Program-made: the position numbers and the translations under genes
The notes under the pieces: model-generated
Told to the model about the DNA's origin: nothing
Databases searched by the model: none
Seen by the model: only the letters and a program-made list of their open reading frames with translations
Assembly (NCBI GenBank): GCA_030527015.1
Contig: JAUNBR010000016.1
Coordinates: forward strand, 1-57,625
DNA length: 57,625 nucleotides
Direction: 5' to 3'
Source: Planctomycetia bacterium
GTDB lineage: Bacteria; Planctomycetota; Planctomycetia; Pirellulales; Thermoguttaceae
In this document: positions 1 through 7,485 of the stretch, piece after piece
Layout: the number at the start of each line of letters is the position of its first letter
Position numbering within the stretch: position 1 is the first letter of the stretch

Positions 1-51
1 CGTATTGAATAAGTCGACCCAGCTTGCCTATTTGTTCATGCGCCGGCCCTG
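1..51 (+). mobile_element. Right end of a truncated ISAs1-family IS copy
   Basis: The first twelve bases read Arg-Ile-Glu-stop, the same last codons as the complete transposase on the minus strand further along. The following sequence to about base 55 is the exact reverse complement of 1487-1541, including the terminal inverted repeat CAGGGCCGGCGCATGAAC (here reversed, 34-51). This is therefore the 3' end of a second IS copy in the opposite orientation; the rest lies outside the window. The two inverted copies enclose the PEP-CTERM gene. Confidence 0.8.
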
Positions 52-235
52 CTTCAAGGAAGGGGAATTGTTCTCCCAGACGGAATATTTTGCCATTTTT
101 TTGAAAATTTTCAAGAATTTTAAGAAAAACAGCCTGGGCAAGCCTTGACGTTTCCGGGGGGGGGGTAGAATAGGAGGTGTCCAGAAGTGTTTTGGCGACA
201 GGTGAAATATTTCCCCCAACCCTTTTTGAAAAGGA
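52..235. repeat. Diverged copy of the IS-flanking repeat (repeat B)
   Basis: Parts of this stretch resemble the repeat found outside both ends of the complete IS: GAAGGGG near 60, a C-C-G-run-TAG block at 154-168, and GTGAAATATTTCCCCC near 202-217. Between these the sequence is unlike the other copies. In the other copies the G run is six long; here it is ten. Confidence 0.45.
145..171 (+). promoter_or_regulatory. Promoter-like sequence with a G10 tract as spacer
   Basis: TTGACG (145-150) and TAGAAT (166-171) resemble -35 and -10 boxes. The 15-base spacer contains ten consecutive G residues (156-165). The -10 box is about 70 bp upstream of the PEP-CTERM start codon. Poly-G in a promoter spacer is a known route to phase variation, because slippage changes the spacing; two more G residues would give the optimal 17. 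The G run seems to have grown from a shorter one in repeat B. Promoter activity is inferred only. Confidence 0.45.
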
Positions 236-242
236 AATCTTT

Positions 243-1409
243 ATGAAAACGAAATTTTGGGTACTCGGCATCGTTCTCCTGGCAGGCTTGTGGTGCGCGT
301 CGCCGTCATGGGGAAGGAACTATGAATGGGTAGGCGGTACAGGTGACTGGGATTCACCTGTGAACTGGGACCCCCCTGGCAGACCGAGTGCAGGGGATAA
401 TGTTACGATTCTTTCCGGTAGTGTGAGTGCTGAAAACACTATCAACCTCATACGTGGAACACTCACTGTCAATGACGGAAGTGTGAGTGCTGGAGTCTAT
501 ATCAACCTCGATTATGGAACACTCACCGTCTCTGGCGGGAGTGTGAGTGCTGAAGACACTATCAACCTCACACGTGGAACACTCACTGTCAATGACGGAA
601 GTGTGAGTGCTGGAGACACTATCCGCCTCGATTATGGAACACTCACTATCAATGGCGGAAGTGTGAGTGCTGAATGGGATATCAACCTCTTTTATGGAAC
701 ACTCACGGTCTCTGGCGGAAGTGTGAGTGCTGGAAACCGTATCAGCCTCTATGGTGGAACACTCACATTCCAGCAACGCAACGGAAATGCCCTGACAAGC
801 CGAGACGGAACGGGAAAATTAATCGGAGGGATTACGGCTTCAGGCTTCTCTGGCACCGCCGTGACAGTCGATGTTTTGGGAATTCAATTTGCCAACTCGG
901 GAACTACCTACACACTCATTGACTGTCCCCGAACTTCCTCTCCTCCAACCCTTTCCAGTAATCTATACAACCTGGACATTGTTAATTACGACCTCGTTGC
1001 CAACTTGAAAACCAACCTCCTCACCACCGGAACCGTTGGGGCGGTGAAACCGGAAAACGAGACCGATACCCTGACCGTTTATACCAACATTACAGATAAC
1101 CTCACGGATGACAATGACTTGTTTGACCAATTATTGGAGTGGCTTGGTGACAACAACGGCACGTTAGGTTTTTCAAAAGGAACCGACCCCTCCTCCATCC
1201 TCCTTTCGCTGAACGGGATGGGGGGGATGGACACGCTGATTTGGGACTTGTCCACCGATCCCGACAACCGATTCTCGAACGTCACCCTCACTTTCCCCTC
1301 ACCATCTTCCGCCGTCCCTGAACCAGCCACATGGCTCCTTCTGGCACTGGGAAGTATTTTGCTCTTAAAACGCAATATTCCCCTCTTTCAGAGGGGTGGC
1401 AGCCGATAG
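243..1409 (+). CDS. PEP-CTERM protein with six 20-residue tandem repeats
   Basis: Secreted surface protein of 388 residues; its exact function is unknown. The start at 243 is chosen because AAAAGGAAA lies just upstream and a signal peptide (MKTKFWVLGIVLLAGLWCAS) follows; an in-frame GTG at 177 is less likely. After the signal comes a W-G-G-x-G-D-W segment typical of extracellular beta-helix proteins, then six repeats (about residues 60-179) with the pattern GSVSA-x4-INL-x3-GTLTV. Near the C-terminus, VPEPATWLLLALGSILLLKR (from about residue 358) is a PEP-CTERM sorting signal, recognised in other bacteria by exosortase; no exosortase gene is in this window. The last eleven residues (NIPLFQRGGSR) are encoded by an intergenic repeat, so the original tail was probably replaced. 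The gene lies between two inverted IS copies. Confidence 0.8.
   Translation: MKTKFWVLGIVLLAGLWCASPSWGRNYEWVGGTGDWDSPVNWDPPGRPSAGDNVTILSGSVSAENTINLIRGTLTVNDGSVSAGVYINLDYGTLTVSGGSVSAEDTINLTRGTLTVNDGSVSAGDTIRLDYGTLTINGGSVSAEWDINLFYGTLTVSGGSVSAGNRISLYGGTLTFQQRNGNALTSRDGTGKLIGGITASGFSGTAVTVDVLGIQFANSGTTYTLIDCPRTSSPPTLSSNLYNLDIVNYDLVANLKTNLLTTGTVGAVKPENETDTLTVYTNITDNLTDDNDLFDQLLEWLGDNNGTLGFSKGTDPSSILLSLNGMGGMDTLIWDLSTDPDNRFSNVTLTFPSPSSAVPEPATWLLLALGSILLLKRNIPLFQRGGSR
421..780 (+). repeat. Six tandem 60-bp repeats inside the PEP-CTERM gene
   Basis: Each unit begins GTGTGAGTGCTG (421, 481, 541, 601, 661, 721) and is exactly 60 bp, so copy-number change keeps the reading frame. Alternating units are most alike: 1 with 3 and 2 with 4 share long stretches, suggesting duplication of a 120-bp pair. 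Confidence 0.95.
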
Positions 1410-1490
1410 GCTGACGGGGTGTTCTGCCGGGGGAAAGATTTCACCACTTCGGAACTACCCCCCGGCTAAAGCCGTACCCCTTCAGAGAAG
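1376..1490 (-). repeat. Repeat B, left copy flanking the IS
   Basis: This sequence is the inverted counterpart of 2889-3001. Shared blocks are CAGAGGGGTGGCAGCC, CTGACGGGGTGTT, a G/C-rich CCCCCGG block, GGAACTACCCCCC and GTACCCCTTCA. It begins inside the last codons of the PEP-CTERM gene and ends at the terminal repeat of the IS. Confidence 0.8.
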
Positions 1491-2888
1491 CAGGGCCGGC
1501 GCATGAACAAATAGGCAAGCTGGGTCGACTTATTCAATACGTTTTTCTGTGATATTCAAAAACGTCTCGATTATTTTTGACGAAAGTTTTCTACTGAGGA
1601 ACGCTCGCAGGGGGACGTGATCGAGGTGCATGACGCGGCCGTAGGTGTTCAGGGCGGAGAGGGCGGCGCGGCGAAAAATGAGAAGATTTTCCGGCCCGTA
1701 GCCCGTCCGGCTGCGCTCGGCATCTTCGCGGTAAACGAGGTCCAGCCGCCAGTGGAGATTGTTTTCAATCGACCAGTGCGAACGGATGTAATCCGCGATG
1801 GCGAGGCGGTTTTCCGGGGGAAGGCTCGTTATGTAGTAGCGGATCGTGACACTCGTTTTATCCTTTATTTTACGAGTCGAAGTCACTTTTACAAAACTCC
1901 GTACGTTTTTCCAGCCCTTCTCTCCAGTGAATTTTTCGGGGATTTTTCGTGTCTGATATGTTCGAATTTCGTCACGACCATGACCGTGGTTGAAAGTGGT
2001 GTGGGAGTCCTCCGACTTATCGTCCGGAAACATCTCTTTTGCTGCACAATAAGCATTCTTCTGGTTTCCCTTCAACGCAAAAATCCAGTCCCCGCCGGCC
2101 GCAACGACCGCTTCTGCAATAATTTTGTAACAAAAACCCGCGTCGGCTGTCAAAACCTTTCTTTTTAAGTCAAAAACTTTCAAAAGCTCCTTCGCAACCT
2201 CGATTTCTCCCACCTCTTTTTTGCCCGTTTTTTTCGTCGCAGCTACCGCCATCGACAGCCCCAACCGCGAGCACCAGAGCGAAACCGAGTGCAAGATTTT
2301 GTTCCCCGAATGCGTGTAATAACCGGTCACCGACTTGCCGTCCATGGCGACGTGCGAGGTGTCCATCGACGGGTCGGATTCGCGGAGGAGCCTTGAAATT
2401 ACGGCCTGAAACGTACTTTTGAGGAACTCCGGTCGCAGCATCGAAAGCACCCGCCGGAACGTGTCCCGCGACGGCGTCCTCCCCTCCGGCAGCCGTGTGT
2501 ACTGCCGCAACCACTCCTCCTCCATCTCCGCAAAAACCGCCATGTGCGAATACGACTTCACCTGGCAAATCATCGCCGCGAACGCAATGAACAGAATATC
2601 GCACAGTCGATATCGCACCTTGTTCGCCATCCGCAAATCGACATCTTTGATTTCCCCATTGATTTCCTCAACACGTTTTTCAAAACCGTTGCTGACCTCC
2701 CGAAGTCCCTCATTACGAATAATGTCCGGAAAGCCTTCCTCTTCGTACAACTGACGAATTTCCGCCTCAATCTTGCTCATCTTGCCCATTTTGATTCTCC
2801 TTTCCTCGAACCATCTCCCCTATTCTTCGACAAAATAAGCTTCAAAACGTTAATCGTTATATCTTACCCCGTTCATGCGCCGGCCCTG
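1491..2888 (-). mobile_element. Complete ISAs1-family insertion sequence
   Basis: A transposase gene is bounded by a perfect 18-bp inverted repeat, CAGGGCCGGCGCATGAAC at 1491-1508 and its reverse complement at 2871-2888. GAAG/CTTC extends the match to 22 bp, and the inverted homology then continues outward through repeat B, so the true element edge is uncertain. No clear target-site duplication is seen. A second copy ends at base 51 in the opposite orientation. Confidence 0.8.
1530..2789 (-). CDS. ISAs1-family transposase (DDE type)
   Basis: Transposase of 419 residues that cuts and joins DNA at the ends of its own element. An N-terminal helical region (about 1-130) is followed by a DDE catalytic core: Asp150 in AMDGKS, Asp216 in LTADAGFC and Glu342 in HWSIENNLHWRLD. 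The blocks GGDWIFALKGNQ and R-S-R-T-G-x-x-PENL are typical of the ISAs1 family. The frame is intact and the length is full, so the protein may be active. A good ribosome binding site (GGAAAGGAG) precedes the start. The product ends with KRIE, the same residues seen at the truncated copy at the window start. Confidence 0.93.
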   Translation of the reverse strand: MGKMSKIEAEIRQLYEEEGFPDIIRNEGLREVSNGFEKRVEEINGEIKDVDLRMANKVRYRLCDILFIAFAAMICQVKSYSHMAVFAEMEEEWLRQYTRLPEGRTPSRDTFRRVLSMLRPEFLKSTFQAVISRLLRESDPSMDTSHVAMDGKSVTGYYTHSGNKILHSVSLWCSRLGLSMAVAATKKTGKKEVGEIEVAKELLKVFDLKRKVLTADAGFCYKIIAEAVVAAGGDWIFALKGNQKNAYCAAKEMFPDDKSEDSHTTFNHGHGRDEIRTYQTRKIPEKFTGEKGWKNVRSFVKVTSTRKIKDKTSVTIRYYITSLPPENRLAIADYIRSHWSIENNLHWRLDLVYREDAERSRTGYGPENLLIFRRAALSALNTYGRVMHLDHVPLRAFLSRKLSSKIIETFLNITEKRIE

Positions 2889-3001
2889 CTTCCTTGAAGG
2901 GGTACGCCCGAAGGGCGGGGGGTAGTTCCGAAGTGGAGAACGCCTTCCCCCGGCGAAACACCCCGTCAGCCTAACGGCTGCCACCCCTCTGGAATGGGAA
3001 G
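2889..3001 (+). repeat. Repeat B, right copy flanking the IS
   Basis: Inverted partner of 1376-1490, beginning directly outside the right terminal repeat of the IS. It contains GAAGGGGTACG, a G6 run followed by TAGTTCCGAAGTGG, TTCCCCCGGC and AACACCCCGTCAGCCTA. Open frames across it are not convincing genes. Confidence 0.8.
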
Positions 3002-3132
3002 TATTAAGAACCGATCCTGCGAAATTGCTGGTAAACTCATTCGTAGGAAATTCGAGCGCGGATTTAGAGTATACACGACGAAAACGGGGCACGAAACCTG
3101 TGAGGAGTTTTTGCGAAAATTGGAGGAGATTC

Positions 3133-3233
3133 TACTCGAGACACTATAAGATTCTGCGTTTCCAGCATTTTGCTTCACTGAAAATGGCGGTTTTCAGAAT
3201 GTATAAAACGGAAATTTAAAGCTGGAAACATAC
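3133..3233 (+). repeat. TATAC repeat, plus, diverged ends
   Basis: Core GCATTTTGCTTCACTGAAAATG and the flanking CACTATAAGATT and GGAAATTTAAAG are present; both outer ends have drifted. It lies 16 bp downstream of the TadE-like gene. Confidence 0.75.
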
Positions 3234-3248
3234 AGAAATAAATTTATT

Positions 3249-3722
3249 TTAACGAACACTCACACTACTGACGCAAATCGTGTCATTCGTCGCGCTTATT
3301 CCCTTAAACTGGGGAAGAAGCCAATAATGTTTCGTTTTATTATTCGTGCTGAGTTCCTCCAGTTTAATCTGGACCGCCACATATCCACTGCCAAGTGATG
3401 GTGTGGTGACTTCCTGCCACGCACCTGAACCCGTTTTTTCTAGAATTTTAATTGTATCATCGGTCACAAGATCCGCAAAATACCATCCGTCGACAGCTTC
3501 TTTCGCTGCCTCCTTAATATTTACCACATTATCCTCTGTTACCGCCACCCGAGCTGCGGCAGCAGTCGCCGACTGAAGAGCCTGGTGCGTCATTAACATC
3601 ACGGAAACCTGGTAAATCAGCACGACCATCAGTAAAATAATGGGTAAAATCAGCACGAATTCCAGAGTTAAAGAGCCTCGTCGCGAAGATACAAATTTTT
3701 TCTTTTTATAGCACATAATCAT
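3249..3722 (-). CDS. TadE-like pilus-assembly/secreted protein
   Basis: Small protein of about 157 residues resembling TadE/TadG-like pseudopilins, which are processed and exported with Flp-type pilus systems. What shows this: a short positive N-terminus (CYKKKKFVSSRRG), then Gly-x-x-x-x-Glu followed by a hydrophobic helix (LTLEFVLILPIILLMVVLIY), then an Ala-rich helix (ATAAAARVAVTE) and a beta-rich C-terminal domain. The Glu five residues after Gly fits the TadE pattern. The open frame extends to a TTG at 3743, but ATG at 3722 (or 3716) is preferred; the ribosome binding site is weak. No other tad gene is nearby, so it may work with a distant locus. A perfect 18-bp palindrome lies 40-60 bp upstream. 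Confidence 0.7.
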   Translation of the reverse strand: MIMCYKKKKFVSSRRGSLTLEFVLILPIILLMVVLIYQVSVMLMTHQALQSATAAAARVAVTEDNVVNIKEAAKEAVDGWYFADLVTDDTIKILEKTGSGAWQEVTTPSLGSGYVAVQIKLEELSTNNKTKHYWLLPQFKGISATNDTICVSSVSVR

Positions 3723-3762
3723 GATTATCGCCTGTTTTATCAAAATTTTATCGAGAATTATT

Positions 3763-3780
3763 CATAATGGTACCATTATG
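3763..3780. promoter_or_regulatory. Perfect 18-bp palindrome upstream of the TadE-like gene
   Basis: CATAATGGTACCATTATG is fully self-complementary and sits about 40 bp upstream of the chosen start codon. Its position suits an operator for a dimeric regulator; the regulator is unknown. Confidence 0.4.
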
Positions 3781-3865
3781 TTTTTCGGTTATATTCTCTG
3801 ACAGATTCAGAGATTATCAAGAAACGCGCATAAAACAAAAAATCGGCATATTTTAACGTTTTTTT

Positions 3866-3893
3866 TCTCTTACGCGGAATTCCACGTAAGAGA
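3866..3893. repeat. 28-bp near-perfect palindrome
   Basis: Arms TCTCTTACG and CGTAAGAGA enclose GGAATTCC with a single mismatched pair. A T run precedes it on the plus strand, which is the wrong side for a minus-strand terminator, so it is not called as one. Confidence 0.5.
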
Positions 3894-4004
3894 CCGTACG
3901 CCAATTTATTTTAGCAGCAATAAATCAAAGAAGAAACTATCATCCACGTGCAGTTTTTTACAAAACATCAGTATTCCGTGAAGATTTTAAAACAAAATTA
4001 ATTT

Positions 4005-4109
4005 TATACCCGATACACTATAAAATTCCGCTTCACCGGTATTTAGCTTCACTGAAAATGCCTGCTTTCAGAAGCGCACAAAACGGAAATTTAAAGTAGA
4101 AGCAGTATA
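4005..4109 (+). repeat. TATAC repeat, plus, full length
   Basis: Typical 105-bp copy: left end TATACCCGATACACTAT, core TTAGCTTCACTGAAAATGCC, right end closing GCAGTATA. It ends 12 bp from the sigma-factor stop codon. Confidence 0.9.
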
Positions 4110-4121
4110 TGTCTCAAAATT

Positions 4122-4688
4122 TTAATGTTCTTCGGCAGATTTCCGCATTTTTGCTCGCGCACGAGAAAGAGTCGGGCCAATCGTATTTTCAGGAACGCCC
4201 GTTTCTTGCGCGATCTGTGCGTACGATTTTCCTTCTAAATGATACGCTCTGACAATTTTCGCTTCATTCGCCGGTAAACCAGCCAAAAGATACTCGATTT
4301 CCTCTTTATCCTCGATCCGTTTTTCCATTTCCCCGACATTTTCAGTCACAAAATAATCGGCCTGAGACTCTGTCTGGATATGTAAACGTTTTTGCAAAAT
4401 AATCCGTACGACAATTCTTCGCACGACGACGGTTAAATACGTGGCCAGACTGCTGTTTCCACGAAAACGCCGTAAAATAGTAAAATTATCTGCTAAAATC
4501 GCCGCAAAAGCTTCATTTACCAGTTCATCGTGATCTTCCGGAGAAAGATGAATATTCCTGGAAACCGATGTATGACGAATTACATGATATACCAGACCAA
4601 TAAATCGGTCCACAAAATCCTCCCAGGCACGTGGCTGTTTTTGCAGACACCGCTCCAGAATATTACGATCTATTTCGGAAAACGCCAT
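4122..4688 (-). CDS. ECF-type RNA polymerase sigma factor
   Basis: Sigma factor of 188 residues that directs RNA polymerase to a specific promoter set. Region 2 (about residues 18-112) contains the AWEDFVDRFIGLVYHVI helix, DELVNEAFAAIL and the RFRGNSSLATYLTVVVRRIV segment used for core binding and -10 recognition. Region 4 (about 130-185) reads LPANEAKIVRAYHLEGKSYA followed by a helix-turn-helix that binds the -35 element. The short linker and lack of region 3 mark the ECF group. No anti-sigma gene is adjacent. A weak AAGGAA precedes the ATG. The target promoters cannot be deduced from this window. Confidence 0.9.
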   Translation of the reverse strand: MAFSEIDRNILERCLQKQPRAWEDFVDRFIGLVYHVIRHTSVSRNIHLSPEDHDELVNEAFAAILADNFTILRRFRGNSSLATYLTVVVRRIVVRIILQKRLHIQTESQADYFVTENVGEMEKRIEDKEEIEYLLAGLPANEAKIVRAYHLEGKSYAQIAQETGVPENTIGPTLSRARAKMRKSAEEH

Positions 4689-5048
4689 AATTTATACATT
4701 CCTTGCTGCCAGGATTTTCTTCGAAAATCAGATTTTATTTTAAACTTTTTCCTTCTTTACAAAAATCACCATCTATATTAGATTATAATATGACCGCACG
4801 GAAAATCAATAAAAAAAATATAATTTTATAAAAATTTCTTTAGAAATTTACATCAGAAAAACGGTTTTTTCGGACTAAAATAAAATGTGCATTTATTTAC
4901 TCCCCATTTCTTGCCTTCATTTCCCTTTTTCCATCAAAAAAACAGACTTCCATTAATACAAAATTTTATAAAAGGCCATATCCCGTCCCGTCACCTGTCC
5001 TTCTTTCATTCTTTCATTCTTATCGCTGAACCTCCGACATAAACCCCC
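4689..5048. other. AT-rich intergenic region
   Basis: No gene or TATAC repeat is seen. The sequence is AT-rich with a short direct repeat TTCTTTCATTCTTTCATTCT near 5003-5022. It should contain the promoter of the sigma factor, but no box pair stands out. Confidence 0.5.
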
Positions 5049-7079
5049 TTAAAGCGATAAAATGTACTCTATTAAATCCTGTTTATCCTGTTCCGAAAGC
5101 TGATCCAGCCGTTTTTCAGGATCTCCATGATACCCTTTAAATAATAATTCCTGCAGCGTGGTATACCGCCCATCATGTAAATAAGGAGCCGTGCGAAATA
5201 CCTCATTTAACCCCGGAGTATCAAAATCACTGTAAGCATCATATTCATTTTCAGACAAAACATCATGCATTTTTTTGTCCGTAAAATATTTACCGTAATG
5301 ACAGGAAGAACATCCCGTACGATTACTAAAAAACAGTCTTTTTCCACGTTTCGCGGATTCCGTCAGTGTGCCGTCCGGATTTAACGCCATTCCCGGAGTG
5401 GGAGTTAATGCCTGAAGATATGCATCCACATCCTGATACAGTGATTCATCCTGGGGCATAAAATGAATGTGAATGAAACCTGCGCGTGTGGCAATAAACG
5501 CATTTTTTCTGATTCCCGTCACCATGCACGGCGGCGTCTGATACGAGTACAGCATACTTTTTGTGTTTTTATGATTCCCGACTCCATCATTCAAAAGATC
5601 CCAGTTCATCCCATCCACCCGTGCTTCCGGATGACATGTGGCGCAAGAATGCCACCGTTCCTGCGCGAGTTCCGCATCATGAAAATAAATCTCACCCCGT
5701 CTGACCGCATCCAAAACTGGAGGTTCTCCCAACGAAATTATATGAGGGTGAAAAGACGTAAAATGCTCACACGTACCATAAATTCCTCTCTCTTTTTTCT
5801 GAACCTTTTCTTTCGCTGCCATATTCTCACGAGAGAAAACCACCAGATTATCTGAAAAATATCCCGCCGCGACCGTATATTTTTCATTTATCACCAGCGC
5901 ACGTGGCCCGATCAGCTCTTCACAGCGCACCATTTTTAGCGTCTGCTGTAATGTTCCTGCACTCCAAACCACGTTATAACCCGCTGAAAGCCCCTGAAGA
6001 TCCCGTGTCATACGCGCTATCAGTTCTTCCACACCAATAAAACCGACTTCCCGACATCCCGAAAACGTGATCGCCAGCAGTTTTCCATCAGAAGAAATCC
6101 GAATACTCCACGGATTCGCGGCACCCTGTAAACTGTCATCCAGAAGATAACATCCCGTCCGATCCTCATTCTCCACATCTAAAATGGTTAAGCCATTCCG
6201 ATTCGTCCATCCGCCAGAAAGCTGAGAAGTTATCGAACGGTGCTCAGACTGAACATGGATTAAAAAAACATATTTTCCGTCCGGCGACACACAAAGATCC
6301 CGCACACTGTTCGAACCGTCCGGAAGTACCACATTTTTCACATCTCGAGTCATGGTATCCACAATCGAAATTTCCGCCGCCACGATCACTTCATTAGACG
6401 GCATTAACGGTAAAAAATTCGCCACATAAAGCCGCTTTTCATCCGGTGAAAGCTCCATCTGAAGTGGTTCTCGAACCACCTTCACTTTTGGCGCATTTTC
6501 CCATGCCTCTGCCGGGTCCTGATGAAGATCCACAAAAGCGACATCTGCATGATACCGCCGCGCGATAAGTAACGTATCTGAACGCTTTATATACGCCAGG
6601 GCAGTCGGTGTATGCATTCCTTTCCACCGACGAAGAATTTTCATCTCCACCGGATCCACTTCCACCACCTCCCCGTTCAGCTGACCACAAGAAATATAAA
6701 TCCGAGTGACCGTTTTTTCCGCCTTTTTAACTTCCACCTTTAACATATCATTCGGCCTGCCAGGAAGACTCATCTGCCGGAGTACCTTCTGCTGCTCCAA
6801 ACAAAAAATATCTAATCGCCACGCATCCTGCTGCAAAACGCACAGCGTTTTATCATCCAGAAACTCCAGCGCACTCGGCCCAAGATAACTTCCTGAAACT
6901 TCCTCGCTTTTTTGAAATTCCCCCACCTTTATTTCCTCCTCCGCATAAAACACCGTGGGCGGAAAATTCTCCTCTTCCGACGAAAATAAAAGTAACGCAC
7001 TCCATGATATTCCTAAACATGACAGCACTATTAAAAATAACTTATATCTCAAAAAAATACAAAAGTTCTTCATTTTCAT
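5049..7079 (-). CDS. Secreted beta-propeller protein with C-terminal di-heme cytochrome domain
   Basis: Exported protein of about 676 residues. A signal/anchor segment (YKLFLIVLSCLGISWSALLLF) is followed by a beta-propeller of the YVTN type (about 50-430), with blades such as MELSPDEKRLYVANFLPL and LCVSPDGKYVFLIHV. The C-terminal part holds two c-type heme motifs, CATCH (about residue 479) and CSSCH (about 590), plus the PYLHDGRYTTLQELL segment of the MauG/cytochrome c peroxidase family. That family reduces peroxide or oxidises protein side chains; which applies here is unknown. It should act outside the cytoplasmic membrane and needs cytochrome c maturation. The open frame starts at a TTG (7085), but ATG at 7079 is more likely; no strong ribosome binding site is seen. 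Confidence 0.8.
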   Translation of the reverse strand: MKMKNFCIFLRYKLFLIVLSCLGISWSALLLFSSEEENFPPTVFYAEEEIKVGEFQKSEEVSGSYLGPSALEFLDDKTLCVLQQDAWRLDIFCLEQQKVLRQMSLPGRPNDMLKVEVKKAEKTVTRIYISCGQLNGEVVEVDPVEMKILRRWKGMHTPTALAYIKRSDTLLIARRYHADVAFVDLHQDPAEAWENAPKVKVVREPLQMELSPDEKRLYVANFLPLMPSNEVIVAAEISIVDTMTRDVKNVVLPDGSNSVRDLCVSPDGKYVFLIHVQSEHRSITSQLSGGWTNRNGLTILDVENEDRTGCYLLDDSLQGAANPWSIRISSDGKLLAITFSGCREVGFIGVEELIARMTRDLQGLSAGYNVVWSAGTLQQTLKMVRCEELIGPRALVINEKYTVAAGYFSDNLVVFSRENMAAKEKVQKKERGIYGTCEHFTSFHPHIISLGEPPVLDAVRRGEIYFHDAELAQERWHSCATCHPEARVDGMNWDLLNDGVGNHKNTKSMLYSYQTPPCMVTGIRKNAFIATRAGFIHIHFMPQDESLYQDVDAYLQALTPTPGMALNPDGTLTESAKRGKRLFFSNRTGCSSCHYGKYFTDKKMHDVLSENEYDAYSDFDTPGLNEVFRTAPYLHDGRYTTLQELLFKGYHGDPEKRLDQLSEQDKQDLIEYILSL

Positions 7080-7158
7080 AATCAAAAATTAAAATTCTTT
7101 CACTAATTTCTCGTTAAATTTTCATTTCACACGGTTCCGCGTCAGTATTTTCAGGAAA

Positions 7159-7264
7159 ATACACGAGTTTTACTTTAAATTTCCGTCTTGTGCGCCTCTG
7201 AACGTACGCATTTTTCGCAAAGCAAAATGCCGCAAAAACGGAATTTTATAGTGTATCGAGTATA
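7159..7264 (-). repeat. TATAC repeat, minus
   Basis: Reads TACTTTAAATTTCCGTCTTG and closes GTGTATCGAGTATA. The inner loop arms are weakened (GCATTTTTC against GCAAAATGC). Confidence 0.85.
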
Positions 7265-7324
7265 AATCCTAGCATAAATTCCATATAACCACAAGAGACC
7301 ACCTGATTCTTTCATTTCATGGAA

Positions 7325-7429
7325 ATACTGGCTCCCATTTAAATTTCCGCTTCTGCGGCATTTTTGCTTCGAGAAAAATATCTGCTTTCAGAACCACGCA
7401 AAATGGAAATTTAACGGAAAACTTGTATT
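7325..7429. repeat. Chimeric TATAC repeat: minus left end joined to plus body
   Basis: The first 25 bases read as the minus form (ATACTGGCTCCCATTTAAAT). From the shared TTTCCG onward it reads as the plus form (CTTCTGCGGCATTTTTGCTT, then CTGCTTTCAGAACC). Both ends are therefore of the right-end type. This is what recombination or inversion through the shared inner arm would produce. Confidence 0.8.
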
Positions 7430-7485
7430 ACAGTAAAATCAGAATTCCACAAAAAATCATACGGCCACCATTTTTCGTATTCATA

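Larger units (their letters stand above)
3744..4121. other. Intergenic region with two palindromes and one TATAC repeat
   Basis: No gene is seen. It holds two DNA palindromes near the TadE-like gene and one plus-orientation TATAC repeat next to the sigma-factor stop codon. Confidence 0.7.

Noticed and set aside
354..776. Antisense open frame of 140 codons across the PEP-CTERM repeats
   Set aside because: It exists only because the 60-bp repeat lacks stops on the other strand; it has no start region and its protein is a simple repeat.
2850..3092. Minus-strand open frame across repeat B
   Set aside because: It translates repeat B and the IS end (FAGGRRSPLRNYPPP-like text), which recurs wherever this repeat occurs; it is not a gene.
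3866..3893. Transcription terminator
   Set aside because: The T run lies before the stem on the plus strand and becomes an A run after the stem on the minus strand, so it fits neither direction.
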